Numbered from the stretch's first letter, positions 53,014-61,722 are shown. The stretch: DNA of 64,000 nucleotides from Streptomyces flaveolus (GCF_000716535.1 NZ_JNWV01000037.1:257530-321529), one strand, 5' to 3'. The notes: generated by a model not told the origin, from the sequence alone. A program made the numbers and translations.

Positions 53014-53901
53014 TTACGGCAGCGGAGCCGCCGATCGCCGGTCCAGCAACGGTTCCATCAGGTCCCCGTGGTCCTGCAGGCGCGGCGCCATGTCCTCCGC
53101 GTGGATCTCCAGTTGTCCGGGACTCCGGCAGTCGGCCACCTCCTCCCAGGTCACCGGCGCGGACACCAGGGGCAGGCGGCGGGCGCGCACGGTGTACGGG
53201 GTGGCCGTGGTCTTGCGGGCCGCGTTCTGGCTCCAGTCGACGAACACCTTCCCCGGCCGCAGGCTCTTCGTCATCCGGTGCACGACCAGCCGGGGCATCG
53301 CCCGCTCCGCCTCCACCGCCAGCGCCTTCGCGTACTCGGACGTCTGTTCGGAGGAGCTCCCGCGCACCGCCGCGAGCACATGCAGCCCCTTGGACCCGGC
53401 GGTCTTCGGGTACGCCTCGATCCCGTCCACCGCGAGCCGCTCGCGCAGCCACAGGGCGACCTCGCAGCAGTGCACGATCGTCGCGGGCGCGCCCGGATCG
53501 AGGTCGAAGACCAGCCGGTCGGCCTCCTCCGGGGACTGCACCAGCCACTGGTGGGTGTGGAACTCGGTGACGAGGTTCGCCGCCCAGACCAGGCTCGGCA
53601 GGTCCTGCACCACGACCATCCGGGCCGGGCTGTCCGCCGACGACCGCGGGACCGCGGCCGTGGTGACCCACTCGGGCGTACCCGGCGGCACGTTCTTCGT
53701 GAAGAAGAGCTGCCCTTCGGGGCCGTCCGGATAGCGCAGGAAGGACACCGCCCGGTCGCGCAGGTGCGGCAGCAGGGCCGCCGCGGAGGTCGCGTAGTAG
53801 TGCAGCAGCTCCCCTTTGGTGAAGCCGGTCTCCGGATACAGCACCTTCTCCAGGTTGCTGAGCGCGACCCGGCGCCCCTCCACCTCTGTGATAGGCGTCA
53901 T
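53014..53901 (-). CDS. Non-homologous end-joining polymerase domain protein (LigD polymerase)
   Basis: A 295-aa stand-alone primase-polymerase of the LigD-Pol family, which fills gaps at double-strand breaks with NTPs. Motifs: NLEKVLYPETGFTKGELLHY, HTHQWLVQSPEEADRLVFDL DPG for the catalytic acidic pair, and KTAGSKGLHVLAAV, SLRPGKVFVDWSQN. No ligase or nuclease module, so these would be encoded elsewhere. Divergent from ku across 53 bp, the typical actinobacterial NHEJ pairing. Confidence 0.94.
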   Translation of the reverse strand: MTPITEVEGRRVALSNLEKVLYPETGFTKGELLHYYATSAAALLPHLRDRAVSFLRYPDGPEGQLFFTKNVPPGTPEWVTTAAVPRSSADSPARMVVVQDLPSLVWAANLVTEFHTHQWLVQSPEEADRLVFDLDPGAPATIVHCCEVALWLRERLAVDGIEAYPKTAGSKGLHVLAAVRGSSSEQTSEYAKALAVEAERAMPRLVVHRMTKSLRPGKVFVDWSQNAARKTTATPYTVRARRLPLVSAPVTWEEVADCRSPGQLEIHAEDMAPRLQDHGDLMEPLLDRRSAAPLP

Positions 53902-53954
53902 AGGATGACAATCCCAGACGAACCGGAAAAATCGCCAAAGGGAAGGTCCGGCAC

Positions 53955-55007
53955 GTGCGATCGATATGGAACGGCGCCATCTCCTTCGGGCTCGTCAGCA
54001 TTCCGATCAAGCTGGTGAACGCCACGGAGAGCCACGCCATCTCCTTCCGGCAGATCCACACCGAGGACAACGGCCGCATCCGCTACCGCAAGGTCTGCGA
54101 ACTGGACGACCGTGAGGTCAGCCAGGCCGAGATCGGCAAGGCGTACGAGGACGCCGACGGCTCGATCATCCCGATCACCGACGAGGACCTCTCCCACCTC
54201 CCGATCCCGACCGCTCGCACGATCGACATCGTCGCCTTCGTCCCGGCCGAGCGGATCGACCCGCTCCAGATGGGCGCGGCCTACTACCTGGCCGCCGGCG
54301 GAGCCCCCGCCGCCAAGCCGTACACCCTCCTGCGCGAGGCCCTCAAACGCAGCAACAAGGTCGCGATCGCCAAGTACGCCCTGCGCGGCCGGGAACGCCT
54401 CGGCATGCTCCGCGTGGTCGGCGACGCCATCGCCATGCACGGCCTGCTCTGGCCGGACGAGGTCCGGTCCCCGGAGGGCGTCGCCCCCGACACCTCCGTC
54501 ACCATCCGCGACAAGGAACTCGACCTCGCCGACGCCCTGATGGACACCCTCGGCGAGGTCGACCTCGAGGACCTGCACGACGAGTACCGGGAGGCGCTGG
54601 AGGAGGTCATCGCCGCGAAGGCCTCCGGCGAGGCCCCGCCCGAGGCCCCGGAGCCCGCGGCCGGCGGCAAGGTGCTGGACCTGATGGCCGCGCTGGAGAG
54701 CAGCGTCCGGGCCGCCCGCGAGTCCCGCGGCGTCCCGCCCCCCGGCGAGGAGGCCGAGGTCAGACCCCTGCGACAGGGGAGGGCCGAGCCGAAGGAGACG
54801 GAGGGAAAGAAGTCGACGGCGAAGAAGACGGCCGCCGCGAAGAAGGCGGCACCCGCACGCAAGTCGACGGCCAAGGCGGTGGAGGGGACGAAGAAGGCGG
54901 CGAGCGCGAAGAGCACGGCGACCGCGAAGAGCACGTCGACCGCGAAGAGTACGGGGGCGAAGAAGACGGCGACGAAGAAGACGGCGTCACGGAAGCGGTC
55001 GGCGTGA
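53955..55007 (+). CDS. ku: Ku, NHEJ DNA-end-binding protein
   Basis: A 350-aa Ku homologue that binds DNA ends and recruits the LigD enzymes. Begins at GTG 53955 (VRSIWNGAISFGLVSIPIKL) with AAAGGGAAGG upstream. Ku core to about residue 260 (LPIPTARTIDIVAFVPAERI, YYLAAGG). The C-terminal tail (about 275-350) is a Lys/Ala/Thr-rich repeat of KKTA, AKSTATAKST type, as in actinobacterial Ku proteins, likely for end-bridging or sequence-independent DNA binding. Confidence 0.96.
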   Translation: MRSIWNGAISFGLVSIPIKLVNATESHAISFRQIHTEDNGRIRYRKVCELDDREVSQAEIGKAYEDADGSIIPITDEDLSHLPIPTARTIDIVAFVPAERIDPLQMGAAYYLAAGGAPAAKPYTLLREALKRSNKVAIAKYALRGRERLGMLRVVGDAIAMHGLLWPDEVRSPEGVAPDTSVTIRDKELDLADALMDTLGEVDLEDLHDEYREALEEVIAAKASGEAPPEAPEPAAGGKVLDLMAALESSVRAARESRGVPPPGEEAEVRPLRQGRAEPKETEGKKSTAKKTAAAKKAAPARKSTAKAVEGTKKAASAKSTATAKSTSTAKSTGAKKTATKKTASRKRSA

Positions 55008-55047
55008 GAGTACGGGGACGGTTCGTCCACGTCTGCGCGGGCCAGCC

Positions 55048-55311
55048 GTGGCTGATCGCGCAGTCCCCCCTGCCTTCAGGCTGGAGACGGTGCTGGGCGC
55101 GCTCAGCGCCCCCCTGCGGCTGCGGATCGTCCGCGACTTCTCTGGGAGTTGGAAAAGTTCGCTGCTGCCGAGGATGCGCGAGGCGGACGTCACCCATCAG
55201 CACCAGTACGGCCAGGAGCGCCGCAGCCACGTCCGGGTGGCCGACCTGAACGCCCGCTTCCCCGGCCTGATGGACCTCGTGGCCGCGTGGACCCCACCGG
55301 AGGCCGACTGA
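55048..55311 (+). pseudogene. Decayed ArsR-family regulator
   Basis: An 87-aa frame keeps both ends of an ArsR regulator: FRLETVLGALSAPLRLRIVR at the start and RSHVRVADLNARFPGLMDLV near the end. Between them about 12-16 residues of the second helix are missing, where homologues read roughly GELNCGAFDLPVSKSSLSHHFR: here the sequence jumps to SGSWKSSLLPRMREADVTHQ. Normal proteins are 105-120 aa. An intact HTH is therefore unlikely, and no SD precedes the GTG. It marks the border of accessory DNA after ku. Confidence 0.6.
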
Positions 55312-55607
55312 GCCGGTACCGCCACCCGAACGACGCCGACCGGACCCACCCGGCGATCGTCACGGCGTGCACGCTGGGCCCGGCAGCCGTCCTGGCCGTA
55401 ATCCAGTCCTTCGCCCCCGCCCAAGTCCCGCTCGGTCGTCGCGCTGATCTCCCGGGCCCAGAGGCTGACGGACGGACGTACGCCACCCACCAAGACATCC
55501 GTGTCCGATTCACGCTCTTTACGCAGACCCCTCCCCCTGCCGAACCTGCCCTCAGGGTCTTGGTCGCGCGAAGGGGGGAGGCGCCTACTGCCCGGGCGCC
55601 GGCGACG

Positions 55608-56216
55608 ATGGATGCTGCCTCGACGGCCACTTTGCTGGCCGCGTTCACCACCGCGTTGGTGGCACTCATGGGCTACTGGATCAACCAGCACGCCAAGCGC
55701 CGTGAGCAGAAGAGCCGTATGTACGCGGAGGCGCTCCAGGTCATTCACTCGTACGAAGACCTCCCCTACCTGATCAGATGCCGCCCCGCATCAGATCCGG
55801 AAACGAGGGCGGCGCTGGCCCAGCAGATCAGCGACGTCTTCACGAAGATCAACCTGCACCAGAACCTTCTGTTCATGGATTCCTACGTCGTCGGCGAGGC
55901 GTACGCCGACCTGTTCCAGCAGACCCGCCGCCATGCCGGCCCCCACCGCCTGGAGGCCTGGAACACACCCCCCGTCGCGACCGACCAGGAAATGTCCGGG
56001 AGGGCGTACTTCCCCTACGACAACCAACCGGAACAGGAAATCTGCCTCTTGGCGATGAGAAGAGAACTGACCCCCTGGGGCTGGCTGCTTCGCCCCCACA
56101 CCCACAGACAAATACGCCACCTACGCCACCGACGCACCCCATGGTCCGAGCCCGACTTCATGAGGGAGACCCGGGCCAGACTCCTGTCGCCTCGGGGCGG
56201 AGGGGCCAACGACTAG
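55608..56216 (+). CDS. Small single-pass membrane hypothetical protein
   Basis: A 202-aa protein. Starts MDAASTATLLAAFTTALVAL with one N-terminal transmembrane helix, then KRREQKSRMYAEALQVIHSY and a helical cytoplasmic domain (about 60-170), charged C-terminus with an HTHRQIRHLRHRRTP patch. Lower GC at third positions than neighbours suggests recent acquisition. The start is uncertain: ATG 55608 has no close SD. It resembles, in layout only, the protein at 57027. No function is recognised. Confidence 0.6.
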   Translation: MDAASTATLLAAFTTALVALMGYWINQHAKRREQKSRMYAEALQVIHSYEDLPYLIRCRPASDPETRAALAQQISDVFTKINLHQNLLFMDSYVVGEAYADLFQQTRRHAGPHRLEAWNTPPVATDQEMSGRAYFPYDNQPEQEICLLAMRRELTPWGWLLRPHTHRQIRHLRHRRTPWSEPDFMRETRARLLSPRGGGAND

Positions 56217-56280
56217 ATCGCGGGCGCAGCAGGCACGAGCAGGTGATGAGGTAGAACTGCCTGCGGTCTCCCGTAGGAGC

Positions 56281-56751
56281 TCAACAGTCGGGGAAGACGA
56301 GACGCAGCACGACCTCGCCGTCATCGATCTCCCCGGTGGGCTCGAAGCCGAACTTCTGATAGAAGGGCCACGGTTCACCCTCGCCGGGATCGTAGCTGGT
56401 CAGCAGCTCGGTGGCGCCGTCCGCACGAACCAGGGCGGCGATCTGCGTGAGAGTCTCCCGGCCGATCCCCCGCCCCTGGTGCCGCTTGTCGACGAGGAGA
56501 CGCCAGATGAAGTGCCGCCCCTTGTAAGGACCAGCCGGCGGCTTCCACGACAGCATCACGAACCCGACCGGCTCGTCACCGACGTACACCGCGCGGTACC
56601 AGGGATTGGCCTCCGGGTGCTGTGCCGCCTGCTTGAGCGACTTGGACACGGAGGCGACGAACTGCTTCTGATCACGTCGGACGCGGAGGGCACGAACGGC
56701 ATCCCGGTTGTCGTCGGTGATCTCCCGCAGGTGCACGCCTGGAGACCTCAT
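56281..56751 (-). CDS. GNAT-family N-acetyltransferase
   Basis: A 156-aa acetyltransferase. GNAT core: RLLVDKRHQGRGIGRETLTQ with the acetyl-CoA loop RHQGRGIG, and FYQKFGFEPTG after the catalytic fold. Start ATG 56751 behind GGAAGGGATGTGGC. Substrate (antibiotic, amine or peptide) unknown. Located within the accessory region just left of the direct repeat. Confidence 0.9.
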   Translation of the reverse strand: MRSPGVHLREITDDNRDAVRALRVRRDQKQFVASVSKSLKQAAQHPEANPWYRAVYVGDEPVGFVMLSWKPPAGPYKGRHFIWRLLVDKRHQGRGIGRETLTQIAALVRADGATELLTSYDPGEGEPWPFYQKFGFEPTGEIDDGEVVLRLVFPDC

Positions 56752-56935
56752 GCCACATCCCTTCCTGCACGCGGCGGAGCCGCCGCCGGTCGGCAGTCAG
56801 CGTGCGCATTGCACTGTCAAGGACGTCAGGTCGGACGTCCTCGCAGCATATTCGGCGCCGCGGATCCGGACCGGGACCGGCACGCCGGTCTACGCCCGCT
56901 CCGAAGTAGCCGCTGTGACCTGGTCAGACACGCTC

Positions 56936-57006
56936 AGATCCTGTCCACGAACAGTCCACGGACCCCGTCCCAGGGCCGCTCAGTGCTGCATACGCGTGCA
57001 CAAACG
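56936..57006 (+). repeat. Left copy of imperfect direct repeat
   Basis: AGATCCTGTCCACGAACAGT followed by CCACGGACC matches 61521-61591 (40 of 45 bases in the first part, about 55 of 71 over the whole). It contains GTCCAC twice. It could be an attachment-related or integrase arm-type site, or the relic of an older element. Confidence 0.65.
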
Positions 57007-57026
57007 GACTGCGCCGTGGGGTTGCT

Positions 57027-57527
57027 CTAGTCGTTGAGAAAGGGGCTGTGGCGTTCGGTGAGTGGGCCAACGCCGAGGTCTTCACGCATGAGCCTGCGCA
57101 TCTTGGCGGCTGCTTTGCCGCGTGCCTCCCAGCGGGCGCGGTCTTCTGGGCTGCTGACAGCGGTGCCGTCGATGTAGCCGTCGCGGATGCTTCGAAGGCA
57201 GTGGAACACGCTGTTGGAGGCATTGACGACGGGTTGGGGCGCGACGAGCCACATCCGTTCCGAGGCGATGGCTATGCCGGACTCCCGAAAGGCTTCGCGC
57301 AGCGCGTGCGCCCGCTCGTCGTCGGACGGGTGCTCCCGCTCGGCGAGGCCCCGCAGGGTCTCACCGAGGACCTTCACGATGGTCGTGTACTGCGTGTAGA
57401 CGTCGAGCCGCAGCCGAAGAGCCTCTTTGGCATCCTCGCGCTTCCACCGATTCCGATCGGCGATGAGAGTAGCGACGATACCGATCGCGGCCCCGGCCAG
57501 GGTGGAGAGCAGTGGCAACCAATCCAT
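57027..57527 (-). CDS. Small membrane-anchored hypothetical protein
   Basis: A 166-aa protein, start MDWLPLLSTLAGAAIGIVAT at ATG 57527, with a single N-terminal transmembrane helix and a helical cytoplasmic domain (LGETLRGLAEREHPSDDERA and on). Common in streptomycete accessory DNA. Divergently overlaps the SpdD-like fragment start by a few bases. No function is known. Confidence 0.7.
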   Translation of the reverse strand: MDWLPLLSTLAGAAIGIVATLIADRNRWKREDAKEALRLRLDVYTQYTTIVKVLGETLRGLAEREHPSDDERAHALREAFRESGIAIASERMWLVAPQPVVNASNSVFHCLRSIRDGYIDGTAVSSPEDRARWEARGKAAAKMRRLMREDLGVGPLTERHSPFLND

Positions 57528-57840
57528 GCGGGCCAGCTTGGGCCATCCCCTAACGGCAACACCAGGCGGGCTGCGAGGACGAACCTGCGCCGCCGGCGCT
57601 GAGCCGACCCCGATCACCCCGGCCCTCTCCACCCCGTCGCCGGCCTCCCAGACTCCGGCCGCATCCCGCGCGACCGTCCAGCTCACCCCCGGAACCGTTC
57701 TCGCCCTCGTCGGCGGCGGCACCGCCGTGGTCCTGGTCGTCGGTGCCGTCCTCGTCTCCATGCTCCTCGCCGTCGCCCTGACTGCTACCTCGGTTGCCGT
57801 CTGCGCAGTCGTCACCCGCTCCCTTCTCACCCGCCGCTGA
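57526..57840 (+). pseudogene. SpdD-like plasmid-transfer protein fragment
   Basis: The C-terminal half (TPGTVLALVGGGTAVVLVVG plus VLVSMLLAVALTATSVAV) matches the membrane segment of SpdD/SpdB-type spreading proteins of Streptomyces conjugative elements. The N-terminal half here (GGLRGRTCAAGAEPTPITPA) does not look like the normal opening, and the frame opens over the divergent gene, so the gene is probably truncated at 5'. Usually found just ahead of rep in AICEs, as here. Confidence 0.5.
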
Positions 57841-57943
57841 TTTCAACGGCTGCTCCCGCCCGGCTTGCCTTTGCTGTCTAGCCCCCTGGACAGGCAAGCC
57901 GGGCGGCCACCCAACACCCGACCACTCAAGGAGGAACCCGCAC

Positions 57944-59317
57944 ATGCGCCCGCCGGCTCCCATGGGAGCCATCCGTCACCTGGCGGCCCTCGCCCGGCAT
58001 GGCGACGTGAGTGCTTACGCCCGGCAGATCCAGCGTCTCGGCGGCTGTGAGCAGCCCGTGCGAATGGAGGGCTACCGGCTGGACGTCCACGCCGCCACGG
58101 GCGAGATCGTCCGGGAAGTCATCGGCCGTGACTTGCCTGCCGGACAGCTCCTCATTCGCTGCAACAACCGCCGTGCCACCCGGTGCGCCGCCTGCGCCGA
58201 GACGTACCGCAAAGACACCTTCCATCTGGTCACCGCTGGCCTGAGCGGCGGCAAGGGCATCGGTCCGGCCGTCGCCCAACACCCGCGCGTCTTCGCTACC
58301 TTCACCGCCCCCTCCTTCGGCCCCGTCCACAACCGCCCTGCCGCTGGCCGCTGCCGCTGCGGACGCTCCCACCCAGAGGACGACCCCGCCCTAGGTACAC
58401 CGCTGAACGCGGAGCGGTACGACTACCGGGCGGCTGTCCTCTGGAACGCTCACGCCGGTGCCCTCTGGGCCCGCTTCACCACCTACCTGCGTCAGCAGCT
58501 CGCTTCCTGCGCGGGCGTTACCCGGACCGCGCTGCGTGACTGCCTGAAGGTGTCGTACGCCAAGGTCGCCGAGTACCAGCGGCGCGGCGCCGTCCACTTC
58601 CACGCCGTCATCCGCCTCGACGGCCCGGACGGTGCCGAGTCCACCCCACCGACCTGGGCCACGACCGAACTTCTCAACGACGCGATCCGCTCGGCGGTCC
58701 GCCTCGCCGAGGCACCCGGCCCCATCCTCGACGGCCGCACGTACACCTTCCGCTTCGGTGCTCAGCTCGACATCCGCCCCATCCGCTCCGCCGACTTCGC
58801 AGGCAGCTCGGAGCTCTCCAGCCGGGCCGTGGCCGCCTACATCGCCAAGTACGCCACCAAGGGCGCCGAGACCGCCGGCACCCTGGACCGTCCCGTCCGT
58901 AACCCGATCACGGACCTGATCGGCTCCGGCGTCACCGACCACGCCCGCCGGATGATCCTCACCTGCTGGCACCTCGGTGGGCTCCCCGAACTCGAAGCCC
59001 TGCGCCTGCGCAAGTGGGCCCACATGCTCGGCTTCCGCGGGCACTTCTCCACCAAGTCCCGGGCCTACTCCGTGACCCTCGGCGCCCTCCGCCAGGAGCG
59101 CGCCGACCACAACGAAGCCTTGGCCCGCGCACGCGCCGCCGAGGCGGGTCACCCGCTGCCCGACCCGGACACCGTCCTCGTTCTCTCCCACTGGCGCTTC
59201 GCAGGCACCGGGTGGACGAACGCGGAACTCCTCATCGCTCACGGCACCTCGCCTCGCTCGACCGACTCACAGACGGAAGGAGAACCGACATGGCCCAGCG
59301 TGTTCCCGACGAGTTGA
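57944..59317 (+). CDS. AICE replication initiator (RepSA-type rolling-circle Rep)
   Basis: A 457-aa Rep. A Cys cluster near the N-terminus (CNNRRATRCAAC, and CRCGRSH) likely binds zinc. The HUH signature HFHAVIRL lies at residues 218-224 in RRGAVHFHAVIRLDG, and a candidate catalytic Tyr sits in AAYIAKYATKG (Tyr299/Tyr303). Nicks DNA to start rolling-circle copying of the excised element. ATG 57944 is preceded by AAGGAGGAAC. The 3' end overlaps xis by 28 bases. Confidence 0.93.
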   Translation: MRPPAPMGAIRHLAALARHGDVSAYARQIQRLGGCEQPVRMEGYRLDVHAATGEIVREVIGRDLPAGQLLIRCNNRRATRCAACAETYRKDTFHLVTAGLSGGKGIGPAVAQHPRVFATFTAPSFGPVHNRPAAGRCRCGRSHPEDDPALGTPLNAERYDYRAAVLWNAHAGALWARFTTYLRQQLASCAGVTRTALRDCLKVSYAKVAEYQRRGAVHFHAVIRLDGPDGAESTPPTWATTELLNDAIRSAVRLAEAPGPILDGRTYTFRFGAQLDIRPIRSADFAGSSELSSRAVAAYIAKYATKGAETAGTLDRPVRNPITDLIGSGVTDHARRMILTCWHLGGLPELEALRLRKWAHMLGFRGHFSTKSRAYSVTLGALRQERADHNEALARARAAEAGHPLPDPDTVLVLSHWRFAGTGWTNAELLIAHGTSPRSTDSQTEGEPTWPSVFPTS

Positions 59318-59487
59318 TGACCGTCCGCCAAGTGCTCGATGAGCTGGGTGGTGTCTCTCGCCGGACCTTCTATCGATGGCGCGAGCTCGGTCAAGGGCCC
59401 GCAGCATTCAAGCTCCCGAATGGAGAACTTCGCGTGTGGCGCAGCGACTTCACGACGTGGTTGCGGCAGCTGGAGGCAGCGGCGTGA
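59290..59487 (+). CDS. xis: Excisionase-type helix-turn-helix protein
   Basis: A 65-aa HTH of the excisionase / MerR-like type (LMTVRQVLDELGGVSRRTFY, then WRELGQGPAAFKLPNGELRV with the winged region VWRSDFTTWL). It starts within the rep 3' end after GGAAGGAG. Directs the integrase toward excision. Its TGA overlaps the integrase GTG (GTGA), so both are made together. Confidence 0.93.
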   Translation: MAQRVPDELMTVRQVLDELGGVSRRTFYRWRELGQGPAAFKLPNGELRVWRSDFTTWLRQLEAAA

Positions 59488-60857
59488 AGTCTCTCGACGT
59501 GAAGGTTTGGGGCGTGCGGAAGAGGAACACCAAGAAGTCGTCCTATGACGCCCGATGGACCGTTGCCGGGAACGTCTTCTCCGAACAGTTCCGAACTAAG
59601 GCGCTCGCGGACCACTACCGTTCCAAGTTGCTCCGCGCCACTCATGCCGGCGAAGAATTCGACACGGTGACGGGGCTGCCCGACTCGATGGTCGAGAAAG
59701 CGGCCTCGATGACCTGGTACGCCTTCGCTCTGAAGTACCTGGCCATGAAGTGGCCGCACGCGGCGCCGAACACGCGCAACGGGATTAATGAGGCCCTGAC
59801 CGCCGTGACGATGGCCCTTCTCGACGATCGCCCTGGGCAGCCATCCGAGGAACTGATCAGGAAGGCACTCCGCAACTGGGCCTTCGTCCTTCCCGGTCCG
59901 GAGGAGCGTGAATTGCCGACCGAGATTGCGAACACCTTGCACTGGGTGGCCAGGGCGTCGCGCCCGCTCTCGGATCTCGGTGACGCCGCGATCGGCAGGG
60001 CGGTCCTCGACTCGCTAAAGCTGAAGCTCGACGGGACAGCGGCGGCCGCGGAGACCGTTCGGCGCAAGCGTCGGACACTCGTCAACGCGATGCACTACGC
60101 GGTAGACCTCGGCGAGTTCAAAGAGAACCCGATTACGGGCATCCGTTGGAAGAAGCCGAAGGTCGCCGGAGAGGTCGACCCCCGGGTTGTCGCCAATCCT
60201 GAGCAGGCTCGTTCCCTGCTGACTGCGGTTTCGTATGTCGGTGGGTACGGCCGTGCGCGTGGTCGCCGACTCGTCGGCCTGTTCGCCTGCATGTACTACG
60301 GCGGCCTGCGCCCGGCTGAGGCAGTCGGCCTCACCAGTGCAGACCTGAAGCTGCCCGAGGTCGGCTGGGGGACGGCACTGCTGAACCGGACGCGTCCCAG
60401 TGTCGGCAAGCAGTGGACGGACTCCGGTGAGACCCACGACGACCGGGGCCTGAAGAACCGGCCGGTGGAAGAGGTCCGGCTCGTACCGATCCCGCCCCAG
60501 CTCGTCGCCATCCTCCAGCAGCACCTCGCCACCTTCGGCACCGCCGAGGACGGGCGGCTGTTCACCAACGAGCGCGGGGGAGTGGTCGGCTCCTCGACGT
60601 ACTACCGCGTGTGGCAGGAAGCCCGTGCATTGGCGCTCCCGCCGGCCGCGGTCGCCTCGCCGCTCGCCGCGCGCCCGTACGACCTACGGCACTCGGCGCT
60701 GTCGACCTGGCTCAACTCCGGAGTGGACCCGACCGAGGTGGCCGAGCGTGCCGGCAACAGCGTCGAGGTCCTGCTGAGCCGCTATGCCAAGTGCATCGAC
60801 GGACGGAAGGAGATCGCCAACCGGAAGATCGAAGAGCTGCTACGCGAGTACGAGTGA
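59484..60857 (+). CDS. int: Tyrosine-recombinase integrase
   Basis: A 457-aa phage/AICE-type integrase. N-terminal arm-binding domain (VKVWGVRKRNTKKSSYDARW), SAM-like core (about 75-190), and a catalytic domain with GGLRPAEAVGL (first Arg), RPYDLRHSALSTWLNSGV (box II) and the nucleophile near Tyr434 in LLSRYAKC. GTG 59484 follows CTGGAGGCAGCGGC. It is followed by a strong terminator. With the tRNA-Arg 800 bp downstream it is the likely agent of integration there. Confidence 0.95.
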   Translation: MKSLDVKVWGVRKRNTKKSSYDARWTVAGNVFSEQFRTKALADHYRSKLLRATHAGEEFDTVTGLPDSMVEKAASMTWYAFALKYLAMKWPHAAPNTRNGINEALTAVTMALLDDRPGQPSEELIRKALRNWAFVLPGPEERELPTEIANTLHWVARASRPLSDLGDAAIGRAVLDSLKLKLDGTAAAAETVRRKRRTLVNAMHYAVDLGEFKENPITGIRWKKPKVAGEVDPRVVANPEQARSLLTAVSYVGGYGRARGRRLVGLFACMYYGGLRPAEAVGLTSADLKLPEVGWGTALLNRTRPSVGKQWTDSGETHDDRGLKNRPVEEVRLVPIPPQLVAILQQHLATFGTAEDGRLFTNERGGVVGSSTYYRVWQEARALALPPAAVASPLAARPYDLRHSALSTWLNSGVDPTEVAERAGNSVEVLLSRYAKCIDGRKEIANRKIEELLREYE

Positions 60858-60879
60858 GTTGAGCTCATCACTGGGCTTC

Positions 60880-60908
60880 AGCCCCCTGGACCTTCCCAGG
60901 GGGCTTCG
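60880..60908 (+). terminator. Integrase terminator
   Basis: GCCCCCTGG (60881-60889) and CCAGGGGGC (60896-60904) form a stem with a short ACCTTC loop region, 23 bases after the integrase stop. Confidence 0.8.
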
Positions 60909-60926
60909 CATTTCAAAGCTGCGACA

Positions 60927-61313
60927 TTACGCGCGCCTATCCCGCTCGGCCAGTGCGGCACGGTACAGCTGAACGGTCTCGCCGTCTGAGAGCCGCACGG
61001 CAGCCCCATAACTTCCCGCCTCACGGCTGAGCCATTGGACTCTCTCTAGCAGTTCAGTGCCGGGGGTACCTCGCCGCCAGGCCACAATGTGGTGATCCTG
61101 GTTGCGCGGCAGGCGAATGGGCAGGTACTCCAACTTTCGGGCGCGCAGAATCTCGGTGATATGCGTGAGAGCCTGTTCCCGCAAGCTTCGATGCTTCCCG
61201 ATACGGCGGAGTTCTTTCATCGAGAAGAGCGCGATCTCGCCGCGGCCCGCAAACGTCTCGATGATGCGCACGGTTTCGGAATCAGCGCGCAGGCGTTCAA
61301 CTGCGGTTGTCAT
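60927..61313 (-). CDS. Hypothetical protein between integrase and tRNA
   Basis: A 128-aa protein (MTTAVERLRADSETVRIIET ... AALAERDRRA), Arg/Glu-rich, predicted mostly helical with a GKHRSLREQALTHITEIL segment resembling an HTH-like helix pair. SD AAGGGGGGA directly before the ATG. Not recognised by me as any AICE core gene. It faces the integrase and could be a regulator or cargo of the element. Confidence 0.75.
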   Translation of the reverse strand: MTTAVERLRADSETVRIIETFAGRGEIALFSMKELRRIGKHRSLREQALTHITEILRARKLEYLPIRLPRNQDHHIVAWRRGTPGTELLERVQWLSREAGSYGAAVRLSDGETVQLYRAALAERDRRA

Positions 61314-61520
61314 AGTCCCCCCTTGGGCATGGCAGCACGGGGCAGCCTAGAACGCGACTGGCAGGGATGCGTGGTGAACGTGCACTCAACATCGCACGGC
61401 GCGACTCTCGGCCTGCCGGTCGGCCAGGCAGGTGATCCGCCCTCCGGTGCTCAGCGGCGGCGGTTCCTGGCTTGCCCGATGACCTCCCCGCGCGGTGGCT
61501 GACCAGGGAGAACGCTTCAA

Positions 61521-61591
61521 GATCCTGTCCACGAATAGTCCACGGACCGTGTCGCAGGGCTGCTTCGGACGGCACACGCCTGCACATACGC
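61521..61591 (+). repeat. Right copy of imperfect direct repeat
   Basis: AGATCCTGTCCACGAATAGT then CCACGGACC, the partner of 56936-57006. It lies 60 bases before the 3' end of tRNA-Arg. The segment 61314-61520 between the 128-aa gene and this repeat holds no recognisable gene. Confidence 0.65.
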
Positions 61592-61593
61592 GA

Positions 61594-61632
61594 AGACCCC
61601 GGCCTCAGCGTTTCCGCTGGTGACGGGGTCTT
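61594..61632 (-). terminator. tRNA-Arg terminator hairpin
   Basis: AAGACCCCG (61594-61602) and CGGGGTCTT (61624-61632) form a 9-bp stem ending in T/A runs. It lies 18 bases beyond the tRNA 3' end and can serve that transcript. Confidence 0.75.
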
Positions 61633-61650
61633 TGGGCACCTCATGCTGGG

Positions 61651-61722
61651 TGCCCCCGGCAGGATTCGAACCTGCGCACACGGCTCCGGAGGCCGTTGCT
61701 CTATCCCCTGAGCTACGGGGGC
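61651..61722 (-). tRNA. tRNA-Arg(CCG)
   Basis: Minus-strand cloverleaf: acceptor GCCCCCG pairs with CGGGGGC; D-loop TAGCTCAGGGGATAGAGC; anticodon stem ACGGC/GCCGT with loop CTCCGGA, anticodon CCG; T-arm CAGGTTCGAATCCTG. 72 nt with discriminator A; the CCA is not encoded. It decodes CGG and is the likely attachment site of the adjacent element. Confidence 0.95.

Larger units (their letters stand above)
56936..61650. mobile_element. Remnant of an actinomycete integrative element (AICE) at tRNA-Arg
   Basis: Contains rep, xis and int in the order typical of pSAM2/SLP1-like elements, a SpdD-like fragment, and ends beside the 3' end of tRNA-Arg(CCG), a normal AICE target. Imperfect about 71-bp direct repeats bracket it. 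The translocase gene traB, nuclease-like and regulatory genes of complete AICEs are missing, so it is probably immobile on its own. I recall an AICE (near SCO5349) at the corresponding position in S. coelicolor. Limits are inferred from the repeats and tRNA, not proven. Confidence 0.7.

Noticed and set aside
57020..57032. GTTGCTCTA match to tRNA-Arg as left attachment duplicate
   Set aside because: Nine bases only, and not at the tRNA 3' end; too short to claim attL.
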